Positions 6,796 to 15,562 of a stretch of DNA of 64,000 nt are shown here, piece after piece. This DNA is from Burkholderia pyrrocinia. Lineage in GTDB: Bacteria > Pseudomonadota > Gammaproteobacteria > Burkholderiales > Burkholderiaceae. The position numbers and the translations under genes are program-made. The stretch lies in contig NZ_CP094459.1 in the NCBI RefSeq assembly GCF_022809715.1, positions 2,480,001 to 2,544,000 on the forward strand. Direction: 5' to 3'. Positions within the stretch are counted from its first letter, which is position 1; each line of letters opens with the position of its first letter. A model generated the notes under the pieces. The model saw nothing but the letters and a program-made list of their open reading frames with translations, searched no databases and was not told where the DNA came from.

Positions 6796-9700
6796 CTAAC
6801 GCTGCATCGACTCCCAGACCTTGTGCAGACGCTTGACAGAGACCGGCATCGGCGTGCGCAGTTCCTGCGCGAACAGCGAAATTCGCAGTTCCTCGAGCAG
6901 CCAGCGGAATTCCGCGAGCCGCGGGTCGGCGACGCCGCCGCGCTGCGACACCGCGCGCTGGTACTGCTGGGCAAGCGGCAGCAGGTCGGCTGACTGCTTC
7001 GCGTCGCGCGCCGGATCGGCCTTCAGCTTGTCGATCCGCAGCGCGATGCCCTTCAGGTAGCGCGGGAAGTGCGCAAGCTGCACGTAAGGCGTATCGATCA
7101 CGAAGCGCTTGCCGACCAGTGCGGCGAGCTGCTGCTGCAGATCGGCGTGGGCCTGCGCGAACGGCTTCGCCTGCGCGAGTTTTTTCACGAGCCCCGCATA
7201 TTCGGCGAGGATCTGCCCGACCAGCCGCGCGATTTCCTGCGCGAGCAGGTTCAGGCGGCTGCGGCCCTCGTCGCGCCGCGCGTGGAAGCTCGCGTCGTCG
7301 TCGGGCAGCGGGTCCTGCAGGCACGCGCGGTCGAGCGCCGTGTCGATCAGCTGGTCGCGCAGCTCGTCCTGCGTGCCGAGCGACATGTACTGCATCGCCA
7401 TCTCGCGCAGGCCCGGCAGGTTCTTCTCCAGGAACTTGATCGGCTCCTTCAGCTGCAGCGCGAACAGCCGCCGCAAGCCGGCCCGGTGGATGCGCGCGGC
7501 CTCCTCCGGCGAATCGAACACCTCGACGTCGCAATGCGTGCCGCGGTCGACGAGCGCCGGGTAGCCGTACAGCGTCTGGCCGCGCCGGCGGATCTCCAGC
7601 AGCTCGGGGAGCTTGCCGAAATTCCACGTCGTCAGGTTCTCGTACAGCGCCGTCGCGCCGGCTTCCGCCGGTGCCGCCGTCTGCGGCGCCGCGCCCTTGC
7701 CGGCCTTCGCGCCGCGGCCGGCGGCACCGGCCGCGGCGGCGGGCGCCGTGGCCTGGCCGGCTGCCGGACCGGCATCGGCCTCGCCGCCGGTCGAGATCGT
7801 CGACGCCGCGGCGATCTTCTGGAACTGCTGCTGCGCCTGCGCGCCGAGTTCCTGGCGAAGCTGCGCGAGATTGCGCCCCATCGCGAGCTGGCGGCCGTGC
7901 TCGTCGATCACCTTGAAGTTCATGAACAGGTGCGCGGGCAGCGTCTCGAGCTTGAAATCGGCCGTCTTCATCGCGACCTGCGTCTCGCCGCGCACGTCGG
8001 CGATCAGCGCCTCGACGAGCCCGCCCGCGCCGAAGCGCTCGCGCCCCATCCGCTCGACGAAGCCGGCCGCATACTCGGGCAGCGGCACGCAGTGGCGGCG
8101 CAGCTTCTGCGGCAGCGACTTCAGCAGCAGCTGCACCTTTTCCTTCAGCATCCCCGGCACGAGCCACTCGCAGCGGCGCGCGTCGACCTGGTTCAGCGCG
8201 TACAGCGGCACCGCGAGCGTCACGCCGTCGCGCGGCGTGCCGGGCTCGAAGTGGTACGTGAGCGCCATCTCGACACCGGCCATCGTCGCGCGCTTCGGGA
8301 ACAGCTCGGTCGTCACGCCGGCCGCCTCGTGGCGCATCAGGTCGTCGCGCGACAGGTACAGCAGCCGCAGCTTGTCCTCGGGCTGGCCGCCCTGCTTCAC
8401 CTCGTCGCGGTACCAGCGCTCGAACGCGACGCCCGTGTGGATCCCTTCCGGAATCGCCTGGTCGTAGAACGCGTAGATCAGCTCGTCGTCGACCAGCACG
8501 TCCTGCCGGCGCGACTTGTGCTCGAGCTGCTCGATGTCGGCGAGCAGCTTGCGGTTGTGCGCGAAGAACGCGAGCTTCGTGTCGAACTCGCCTTCGACCA
8601 GCGCGCCGCGGATGAACAGTTCGCGCGCACGCACCGGATCCTGCTTGCCGAACGCGACGCGCCGGCGGTGGTAGATCGGCAGCCCGTACAGCGTCGCGCG
8701 CTCGTACGCGCTGACCTGCGCCGGGCGCTTTTCCCAGTGCGGCTCCGACAGCGATTTCTTCAGCAGGTGCGCGCCGATCTTCTCGACCCATTCGGGCTCG
8801 ATCTTCGCGAGGCAGCGCGCGTACAGCCGGCTCGTCTCGACGAGCTCGGCCGCCATCACCCAGCGGCCGGCCTTCTTCGCGAGCACGGAGCCCGGCCACA
8901 GGTAGAACTTGATCCCGCGCGCGCCGAGATAGTGCGGATCGTCGTCGGCCTTCAGGCCAAGGTTGCCGAGCAGGCCCGTCAACAGGGCCAGATGAACCTG
9001 TTCGTAGGTCGCCTCGACTTCGTTGAGCCGCCAGCCGTGCTCGCGCACGACGGTCAGCAACTGCGAATGGACGTCGCGCCACTCGCGCAGCCGCAGGTGC
9101 GACAGGAAGTTCTGCCGGCACGCGTCGACCAGCTGGCGGTTCGACTTCTTGTGCGCGACGGCTTCCTCGAACCACGCCCAGATCTTCAGCCACTGCAGGA
9201 ATTCGGAACGCTCGTCGGCGAACCGGCGGTGCGCCTGATCGGCCTGCTCCTGCGCTTCGATCGGCCGATCGCGCGGGTCCTGCACGGACAGCGCGCTCGC
9301 GATGATCAGCACCTCGCGCAGCGACTGCTGGTCGCGCGCGGCAAGAATCATCCGGCCCACGCGCGGGTCGAGCGGCAGCCGCGCGAGTTCGCGGCCGAGC
9401 GGCGTCAGCGCGTTGTCGTCGTCGACCGCGCCGAGCTCGTTGAGCAACTGGTAGCCGTCCGCGATCGCGCGGCCCGGCGGCGGCTCGAGGAACGGGAACG
9501 ATTCGATCGCCGTCAGGTGCAGCGACTTCATCCGCAGGATCACCGACGCGAGCGACGAGCGCAGGATTTCCGGATCGGTGAAGCGCGCACGCGCCTGGTA
9601 GTCGCTTTCCTCGTACAAGCGGATGCAGACGCCGTCGGCCACGCGGCCGCAGCGGCCCGCGCGCTGGTTCGCGGCGGCCTGCGAGATCGACTCGACCTGC

Positions 9701-10995
9701 AGCTGCTCGACCTTGTTCCGGTACGAATAGCGCTTTACGCGTGCGAGACCGGTGTCGACGACGTAGCGGATGCCCGGCACCGTCAGCGACGTTTCGGCGA
9801 CGTTGGTCGCGAGCACGATGCGGCGCGCGTTCGACGCCTTGAACACCTTGTCCTGGTCGGCCGCCGAGAGCCGCGCAAACAGCGGCAGGATCTCGGTGTG
9901 CGGCGGATGGTGCTTGCGCAGCGCCTCGGCCGCCTCGCGGATCTCGCGCTCGCCGGGCAGGAACACCAGCACGTCGCCCGGGCCTTCGCGACACAGCTCG
10001 TCGACCGCGTCGACGATCGCGTCCATCAGGTCGCGCTCGGCCTCGCGCGCGGTCTTCACGCGGTCGCGGCCGGCCGTGCCTTCGGCATTTTTCACGGCCG
10101 GGCGATCCTCGGCCACAGGGCGGTAGCGCATCTCGACCGGATACAGCCGCCCGCTCACCTCGATCACGGGCGCCGGGCGCTCGTCGGTGCCGAAATGGCG
10201 CGCGAAGCGATCGGCGTCGATCGTCGCGGACGTGACGATCAGCTTCAGGTCCGGCCGCCTCGGCAGGATTTCCTTCAGGTAGCCGAGCAGGAAGTCGATG
10301 TTCAGGCTGCGCTCGTGCGCCTCGTCGATGATCAGCGTGTCGTACGCTTTCAGCAGCGGGTCGGTCTGCGTCTCCGCGAGCAGGATGCCGTCCGTCATCA
10401 GCTTCACGGACGCGCCCGGCGCAAGGTTGTCGGTAAAGCGCACCTTGTAGCCGACCACCTCGCCGAACGGCGTGCCGAGCTCCTCGGCGATCCGGCGGCC
10501 GGTCGACGACGCGGCGAGCCGGCGCGGCTGCGTATGGCCGATCAGGCCCGTGCCGCCGGCGCCGAGGCCGCGGCCGAGATCGAGACAGATCTTCGGCAAC
10601 TGCGTGGTCTTGCCCGAGCCGGTTTCGCCGCAGACGATGACGACCTGATGACCGGCGATCGCGCGTGCGATTTCGTCGCGCTTGCCCGACACGGGCAGGC
10701 TCTCGGGGTACTTGATCGGCGGAACGGGATTCGGTGCGACGGCGGCGCGCGGCGGACGCTCGCGGCGCGGGGTGCGTGCATCGGGTGCGTTCGTCGTGGC
10801 CGGCTGGCGCGCATCGCCGCGGCGTTCGTCGCCGCGCGGCCCGCGTGGCCCGCGTGGCGATTGGCCCGCCTGCTTTTCCTGCTGCTGGCGCGGCGCCTGG
10901 CCCTGCTGCTGGCGCGCATCGGCCGCACCATCCGGGTGCCGGGCCGACGGCGCTTTGGCCCGCGTCGGCGCGGGACTTTTAGGTACATTCGACAT
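6796..10995 (-). CDS. hrpA: ATP-dependent DEAH-box RNA helicase HrpA
   Basis: A 1399-residue SF2 helicase. Walker A is GETGSGKTTQ near residue 123, the DEAH box is in LIIDEAHERSLN near 222, SAT is in LIVTSATIDADRFARHF, and motif VI is QRAGRCGRVADG. HA2/OB-fold and the HrpA-specific C-terminal DUF3418 region follow, ending near the DYARDxxxLLRLAQQYQRA-type tail. HrpA resolves stalled or colliding ribosomes and processes mRNA. Two features are unusual: a 90-residue basic Gln/Arg/Gly/Pro-rich N-terminal tail before the helicase core, and an Ala/Gly-rich linker of about 50 residues near 1065-1115. The ATG is only about 9 bp from a TATAAT on this strand, so the message may be leaderless. Confidence 0.95.
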   Translation of the reverse strand: MSNVPKSPAPTRAKAPSARHPDGAADARQQQGQAPRQQQEKQAGQSPRGPRGPRGDERRGDARQPATTNAPDARTPRRERPPRAAVAPNPVPPIKYPESLPVSGKRDEIARAIAGHQVVIVCGETGSGKTTQLPKICLDLGRGLGAGGTGLIGHTQPRRLAASSTGRRIAEELGTPFGEVVGYKVRFTDNLAPGASVKLMTDGILLAETQTDPLLKAYDTLIIDEAHERSLNIDFLLGYLKEILPRRPDLKLIVTSATIDADRFARHFGTDERPAPVIEVSGRLYPVEMRYRPVAEDRPAVKNAEGTAGRDRVKTAREAERDLMDAIVDAVDELCREGPGDVLVFLPGEREIREAAEALRKHHPPHTEILPLFARLSAADQDKVFKASNARRIVLATNVAETSLTVPGIRYVVDTGLARVKRYSYRNKVEQLQVESISQAAANQRAGRCGRVADGVCIRLYEESDYQARARFTDPEILRSSLASVILRMKSLHLTAIESFPFLEPPPGRAIADGYQLLNELGAVDDDNALTPLGRELARLPLDPRVGRMILAARDQQSLREVLIIASALSVQDPRDRPIEAQEQADQAHRRFADERSEFLQWLKIWAWFEEAVAHKKSNRQLVDACRQNFLSHLRLREWRDVHSQLLTVVREHGWRLNEVEATYEQVHLALLTGLLGNLGLKADDDPHYLGARGIKFYLWPGSVLAKKAGRWVMAAELVETSRLYARCLAKIEPEWVEKIGAHLLKKSLSEPHWEKRPAQVSAYERATLYGLPIYHRRRVAFGKQDPVRARELFIRGALVEGEFDTKLAFFAHNRKLLADIEQLEHKSRRQDVLVDDELIYAFYDQAIPEGIHTGVAFERWYRDEVKQGGQPEDKLRLLYLSRDDLMRHEAAGVTTELFPKRATMAGVEMALTYHFEPGTPRDGVTLAVPLYALNQVDARRCEWLVPGMLKEKVQLLLKSLPQKLRRHCVPLPEYAAGFVERMGRERFGAGGLVEALIADVRGETQVAMKTADFKLETLPAHLFMNFKVIDEHGRQLAMGRNLAQLRQELGAQAQQQFQKIAAASTISTGGEADAGPAAGQATAPAAAAGAAGRGAKAGKGAAPQTAAPAEAGATALYENLTTWNFGKLPELLEIRRRGQTLYGYPALVDRGTHCDVEVFDSPEEAARIHRAGLRRLFALQLKEPIKFLEKNLPGLREMAMQYMSLGTQDELRDQLIDTALDRACLQDPLPDDDASFHARRDEGRSRLNLLAQEIARLVGQILAEYAGLVKKLAQAKPFAQAHADLQQQLAALVGKRFVIDTPYVQLAHFPRYLKGIALRIDKLKADPARDAKQSADLLPLAQQYQRAVSQRGGVADPRLAEFRWLLEELRISLFAQELRTPMPVSVKRLHKVWESMQR

Positions 10996-11003
10996 GGGGG
11001 CGC

Positions 11004-11011
11004 ATTATAAT
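11004..11011. promoter_or_regulatory. Overlapping divergent -10 elements for hrpA and argA
   Basis: ATTATAAT carries TATAAT on the plus strand (11006-11011, 7 bases before the argA ATG) and TATAAT on the minus strand (11009-11004, 8 bases before the hrpA ATG). Convincing -35 hexamers are not seen. If both are used, both transcripts would begin at or within a few bases of the start codons. Confidence 0.55.
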
Positions 11012-11018
11012 CCCGCCC

Positions 11019-12398
11019 ATGAATTCCCAAACCGACCTCCCTCCCGCCCAGACCGGCGCCGCGACGCCGCCGGCCGCAGACGATTCGGCCGTCAGCCACG
11101 CGCAGTTCGTCGACTGGATGCGCTCCGTCGCGCCCTATATCCACAAGTTCCGCAACAGCACGTTCGTCGTGGGGTTCGGCGGAGAAGTGGTGCAGCAGGG
11201 GCTGCTGAACGCGCTCGTGTCCGACATCGCGCTGCTGCAGGCGATGGGCATCCAGATCGTGCTCGTGCACGGCTCGCGCCCGCAGGTCGAGGAGCAGCTG
11301 AGCCTGCATGGTGTCGAATCCGAGTTTTCGCACGGCCTGCGCATCACCGATGCGCGCGCGCTCGAATCCGCGAAGGAAGCGGCCGGCGAAGTGCGTCTCG
11401 ACATCGAGGCCGCGATCAGCCAGGGTCTGCCGAACTCGCCGATGGCGCACGCGCACATCAGCGTCGTGTCGGGCAACTTCGTGACCGCGCGGCCGGTGGG
11501 GATTCTCGACGGGGTCGATTTCGCGCATACGGGCATCGTGCGCAAGATCGACGCCGAATCGATCCGCCATTCGCTCGCGAGCCGCAAGCTCGTGCTGCTG
11601 TCGCCGCTCGGTTTCTCGCCGACCGGCGAGGCGTTCAACCTGTCGATGGAAGACGTCGCGTCGGCCGCCGCGATCGCGCTGCGCGCCGACAAGATCGTGT
11701 TCCTGACCGACGGCCCCGGCATCGTCGACGACGAAGGCGGGCTGATCCGCGAAATGTCGCTCGACGCGGCGGCCGAGCTGCTCGACTCCGGCAACATCCA
11801 GGGCGACGACGCGTTCTTCCTGAAGCACTCGATCCGCGCGTGCCGCGGCGGCGTGACGCGTGCGCACCTGATTCCGCAATCGCTCGACGGCAGCATGCTG
11901 CTCGAACTGTTCCTGCACGACGGCGTCGGCACGATGATCTCGTACGAGAACCTCGAAAGCCTGCGCGAAGCGACGCCGGACGACGTCGGCGGCATCCTGT
12001 CGCTGATCGAGCCGCTCGAGTCGGACGGCACGCTGGTGCGCCGCGGCCGCCACCAGATCGAACGCGACATCGACCACTTCTCGGTGATCGAGCACGATGG
12101 CGTGCTGTTCGGCTGCGCGGCGCTGTATCCGTATCAGCAGGAGAAGATCGGCGAGATGGCGTGCCTGACGGTCGCGCCGGAAGCGCAGGGCTCGGGCGAC
12201 GGCGAGCGCCTGCTCAAGCGCATCGAGCAGCGCGCCCGCGCGCGCGGCCTCACGCACATCTTCGTGCTCACGACGCGCACCGAGCACTGGTTCCTCAAGC
12301 GCGGTTTCGTCAAGGTCAGCGTCGACGACCTGCCGGAAGACCGCCGCAAGCTCTATAACTGGCAGCGCAAGTCGCTCGTGCTGATGAAACAGCTCTGA
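11019..12398 (+). CDS. argA: Amino-acid N-acetyltransferase (N-acetylglutamate synthase)
   Basis: A 459-residue enzyme that acetylates glutamate with acetyl-CoA, the first step of arginine synthesis. The N-terminal amino-acid-kinase-like domain (FVVGFGGEVVQQ, then GIQIVLVHGSRPQVEEQL, residues about 35-290) is the arginine-sensing part, and the C-terminal GNAT domain (CLTVAPEAQGSGDGERLLKR, then LTTRTEHWFLKRGF) is catalytic. This is the classical two-domain ArgA layout. The first 27 residues precede the region shared with enterobacterial ArgA. No ribosome binding site is visible, in keeping with a possibly leaderless transcript. yggX follows 51 bp downstream on the same strand. Confidence 0.95.
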   Translation: MNSQTDLPPAQTGAATPPAADDSAVSHAQFVDWMRSVAPYIHKFRNSTFVVGFGGEVVQQGLLNALVSDIALLQAMGIQIVLVHGSRPQVEEQLSLHGVESEFSHGLRITDARALESAKEAAGEVRLDIEAAISQGLPNSPMAHAHISVVSGNFVTARPVGILDGVDFAHTGIVRKIDAESIRHSLASRKLVLLSPLGFSPTGEAFNLSMEDVASAAAIALRADKIVFLTDGPGIVDDEGGLIREMSLDAAAELLDSGNIQGDDAFFLKHSIRACRGGVTRAHLIPQSLDGSMLLELFLHDGVGTMISYENLESLREATPDDVGGILSLIEPLESDGTLVRRGRHQIERDIDHFSVIEHDGVLFGCAALYPYQQEKIGEMACLTVAPEAQGSGDGERLLKRIEQRARARGLTHIFVLTTRTEHWFLKRGFVKVSVDDLPEDRRKLYNWQRKSLVLMKQL

Positions 12399-12449
12399 GC
12401 GGCGCAAGACGCCCGCCCTCCCCCAGTCCGATTACAGGAGAAGTACACG

Positions 12450-12725
12450 ATGGCCCGTATGATTCAATGCGCGAAGCTCGGCAAGGAAGCCGAAGGTCTC
12501 GATTTCCCGCCGCTGCCGGGCGAACTCGGCAAGCGCATCTATGAAAGCGTCTCGAAGGAAGCCTGGCAGGGCTGGCTCAAGCAGCAGACGATGCTGATCA
12601 ACGAAAACCGCCTGAACATGGCCGACCCGCGGGCACGCCAGTACCTGATGAAGCAGACCGAGAAGTACTTCTTCGGCGACGGCGCGGACCAGGCGTCCGG
12701 CTACGTGCCGCCGACGGAAGGCTGA
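12450..12725 (+). CDS. yggX: Probable Fe(2+)-trafficking protein YggX
   Basis: A 91-residue protein with the family's opening [18 protein letters not shown], including the conserved cysteine at residue 7, and the run [20 protein letters not shown]. YggX protects iron-sulfur clusters from oxidative damage and moves labile iron. The start at 12450 has AGGAG 7 bases upstream. It sits behind argA and before a strong terminator, so the two are probably co-transcribed. The length matches the family. Confidence 0.95.
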
Positions 12726-12772
12726 TGACGTGATGCGTGGAATCGGCAGCCTGCCGGCCGCCTGATCCAGAG

Positions 12773-12805
12773 AAAACGGCACCGTGTATCGCACGGTGCC
12801 GTTTT
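12773..12805 (+). terminator. Terminator after yggX
   Basis: AAAACGGCACCGTG and CACGGTGCCGTTTT form a 14-bp perfect stem around TATCG. Because it has A-run and T-run on both sides it can also stop the convergent MFS transcript. Confidence 0.9.
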
Positions 12806-12847
12806 TCATTTTGGGTCGCGCGATCGACGCGACTCAACCGGCCGGTT

Positions 12848-14251
12848 TCAGCGCGCCGCCGTCGCCCGGCTGCTGCGGCCGCCGCTCGCGCTTTCTGCGC
12901 TTCCGCCTTCGGCACCCCATTCGGCCGCGTCGCTGCGCTCGGCGGTCGACAGCTCGTCCGCGCGATACCCGGTGCGGTTCAGCAGCGCCAGCATGCAGGC
13001 GAGCGACACGAGCGCGTAAAGTCCCGACGCGACCGCGACGCCGACGATGCTGCCCGTCGAATTGAGGATCGCCTGCGCGAGCACGGGCGTACCGCCGCCG
13101 ACGACGAGCGCGCTCAATTGATACGCGAGCGACAGGCCCGTGTAGCGGATGTTCGCCGGAAACACGCGCGCGAGCACGCCGCCGACCGCGCCGTAGAACA
13201 TCGCGGACGGAATCGTCGAGATGCACATGCCCGCGACGGCCACCCAGTACGAGCGCGTCGCGAGCGCATGGAACATCACGGGCATCAGCACGATTTCCGG
13301 AATCAGGATCCAGCACATCGCGCGGCGCATGTCGATCTTCGACACGAACCACGCGCCGACCGGCTGCATCAGGAACTGCACGACGAGCGAGATCGACAGG
13401 ATGCCGAGGAACGTGCCCTGCGCGTAGCCGAGCTCCTTGGTCGCCCACGACAGCGCGAACGTGCTGCGGAAATACGTGACGTTGATCACCGGCAGCGTGC
13501 CGGCCGCGAGCAGCACGACCACCCAGTGATCGCGCACGACCTCGCGCAGCGGCAGCTTCACCGTGCGCTTGCGCGCAAGCACGCGCTGCATGTCGGCCGA
13601 TTCCTCGAGCTTCAGCCGGATCACCATGCCGATGATCACGAGCACCGCCGACAACAGGAACGGAATGCGCCAGCCCCACATCAGGAAGGACGGCGTCGGC
13701 AGCGCGCTCAGCGCGAAGAACGCGGCCGTCGCGAGCAGGTTGCCGGTAGGCGAGCCCTGCTGCGCGAACGCCGCGTACAGGATGCTGCGGTGCTTGGGCG
13801 CGTTCTCGCTCGCGATTAGCACCGCGCCGCCCCACTCGCCGCCGACCGCGATGCCCTGCAGCACGCGCAGCACGACGAGTCCGGCCGGCGCCCATACGCC
13901 GATCTGCGCATAACCCGGCAGCAGGCCGATGCCGGTCGTCGCGAGGCCCATCATCACCAGCGTGATCACCAGCGCGGTCTTGCGGCCGACGCGATCGCCG
14001 AGATGCCCGAACACGATCCCGCCGAGCGGCCGCGCGGCGAAGCCGGCCCAGAACGTGACGAACGCGAGCAGCGTCGCGACGCCGGGGTCCATCGTGCTCG
14101 AAAAGAACACCTTGCCGAACACGAGCGCCGCGGCCGTGCCGTAGATGTAGAAGTCGTACCACTCGATCGTGGTGCCGACGAACGCCGCGAAGGCGGCGCG
14201 CCCGGGCCGCGGCTGCGGCTGGACGGCGGGCGGGGATTGCGGACGGCTCAT
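12848..14251 (-). CDS. MFS transporter, metabolite:H+ symporter (MHS) family
   Basis: A 467-residue, 12-helix transporter. The sequence GTTIEWYDFYIYGTAAALVF in the first helix and GHLGDRVGRKTALVIT in the loop after helix 2 are hallmarks of the ShiA/ProP/KgtP-type MHS family, which import organic acids or osmolytes with protons. The start at 14251 has TGGAGA at ribosome-site distance; the longer in-frame start at 14353 adds 34 residues of Pro/Ala-rich sequence and is less likely. It is last in the cluster after the acyl-CoA dehydrogenase and CoA-transferase genes, so it may import the acid they metabolise. The substrate cannot be named. Confidence 0.85.
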   Translation of the reverse strand: MSRPQSPPAVQPQPRPGRAAFAAFVGTTIEWYDFYIYGTAAALVFGKVFFSSTMDPGVATLLAFVTFWAGFAARPLGGIVFGHLGDRVGRKTALVITLVMMGLATTGIGLLPGYAQIGVWAPAGLVVLRVLQGIAVGGEWGGAVLIASENAPKHRSILYAAFAQQGSPTGNLLATAAFFALSALPTPSFLMWGWRIPFLLSAVLVIIGMVIRLKLEESADMQRVLARKRTVKLPLREVVRDHWVVVLLAAGTLPVINVTYFRSTFALSWATKELGYAQGTFLGILSISLVVQFLMQPVGAWFVSKIDMRRAMCWILIPEIVLMPVMFHALATRSYWVAVAGMCISTIPSAMFYGAVGGVLARVFPANIRYTGLSLAYQLSALVVGGGTPVLAQAILNSTGSIVGVAVASGLYALVSLACMLALLNRTGYRADELSTAERSDAAEWGAEGGSAESASGGRSSRATAAR

Positions 14252-14353
14252 CGATGTCTCCAGGTTGGTGTTCGGGGGCGCGACTGCCGCGCGCCTTTCC
14301 CGGTTGGCCGGCATTGCGCCGCCGGCCGGCGGCGTTGTGTCGGTCGGGTGCAC

Positions 14354-15562
14354 CTAGTCGGGCGCCTGGCCGGGTGCCGTTTTCAGCACGCCGGCATCGA
14401 GCAGTTGCTGTTGAAGCGCGCGATCGACGCCGAGCCGATCGAGCACCGCGCGCGTGTCGCGGCCGAGCGCGGGCGGCGGCGTTCGATAGGTGGCCGGTGT
14501 GCGCGACAGCTTCACCGGCGACGCGGTGCCGCGATACGCACCGATCTCGACGAACAGGTTCCGGTGCAGCGCATGCGGATCGTGCGCGACGTCGGCCACC
14601 GTTCGCACCGGCCCGCACGGCACGCCGGCCGCCATCAGGTCGCGCGCGAGCGGCTCGCACGCGTGCGCGGCGAGCCGCGCCTCCAGTTCGGCCTTCAGCT
14701 CGGGCCGGTGCGCGCAGCGGCTGCGGTTGTCGACGAAACGCGGATCGGCCGCGAGCGCCGGCGCGCCGAGATGCGCGACGAGCCGCGCGAACTGCCGGTC
14801 GTTGCCGACCGCGAGGAAGATCGGCACGGTCGCCGTGCGGTAGCTGTCGTACGGCGCGATGTTCGGATGCGCGTTGCCGCTGCGCGCCGGTACGCGCCCC
14901 GAACCGAAGAAGTTCGGCAGGTGCGGATGCAGCAGCGACACGCCGCAGTCGTACAGCGCGATGTCGATCGACTGCCCGCGCCCGCTCTTCTCGCGCTCCG
15001 CCAGCGCCAGCAGGATGCCCGCGAGCGCGTTGAGCCCGGTCACCATGTCGACGATCGGCAAACCGATGCGCGTCGCGTCGCCGTCGCGCTCGCCGTTGAC
15101 GCTCATCAGCCCCGCCATCGCCTGGATCACCGCGTCGTAGCCGGGCAGCCCGCCGAGCGGACCGTCCGCGCCGAAGCCCGTCACCGCGCAGTGGATCAGG
15201 CGCGGGAAGCGCGGCTGCAGGTCGCGCGCATAGTCCATCCCCCAGCGCGCGAGCGTGCCGGGCTTGAAGTTCTCGACGAGCACGTCGGCGTCTTCGAGCA
15301 GGCGCCACAGGATCGCGCGCCCTTCGTCGCGCGACAGGTCGAGCGCGAGCCCTTCCTTGTTGCGGTTGACGCCCATGAAGTACCACGCGGTATCGCCGAG
15401 GAACGGCGGCCCCCAGCCGCGTGTTTCGTCGCCGTCCGGCGGCTCGATCTTGACCACCGTCGCGCCGTGGTCGGCGAGCGCCTGCGTGCAGTACGGGCCG
15501 CCGAGCACGCGGCTCAGGTCGACGACCTTCAGGCCGTCCAGCGCGCCTCGCGTCGCGTTCAT
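14354..15562 (-). CDS. Class III (CaiB/BaiF family) CoA-transferase
   Basis: A 402-residue protein with the family opening MNATRGALDGLKVVDLSRVL, then GGPYCTQALADHGATVVKIE, the Asp-containing NRNKEGLALDL, and GLPIVDMVTGLNALAG. Class III enzymes move CoA between an acyl-CoA donor and a carboxylic acid through an aspartyl intermediate. Its ATG overlaps the stop of the acyl-CoA dehydrogenase gene (ATGA), so the two are translationally coupled and probably act in one pathway: activation of an acid as its CoA ester and its oxidation. The acid is unknown. Confidence 0.88.
   Translation of the reverse strand: MNATRGALDGLKVVDLSRVLGGPYCTQALADHGATVVKIEPPDGDETRGWGPPFLGDTAWYFMGVNRNKEGLALDLSRDEGRAILWRLLEDADVLVENFKPGTLARWGMDYARDLQPRFPRLIHCAVTGFGADGPLGGLPGYDAVIQAMAGLMSVNGERDGDATRIGLPIVDMVTGLNALAGILLALAEREKSGRGQSIDIALYDCGVSLLHPHLPNFFGSGRVPARSGNAHPNIAPYDSYRTATVPIFLAVGNDRQFARLVAHLGAPALAADPRFVDNRSRCAHRPELKAELEARLAAHACEPLARDLMAAGVPCGPVRTVADVAHDPHALHRNLFVEIGAYRGTASPVKLSRTPATYRTPPPALGRDTRAVLDRLGVDRALQQQLLDAGVLKTAPGQAPD

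Noticed and set aside
7069..11010. A 1313-codon open frame antisense to hrpA
   Set aside because: It mirrors hrpA codon by codon in GC-rich DNA, has Arg/Leu/Asp-rich composition, and shows no domain or ribosome site. The helicase on the other strand is unmistakable.
10542..12407. A 621-codon frame antisense to argA and the 5' end of hrpA
   Set aside because: It is a compositional shadow of argA and hrpA with no family-like sequence.
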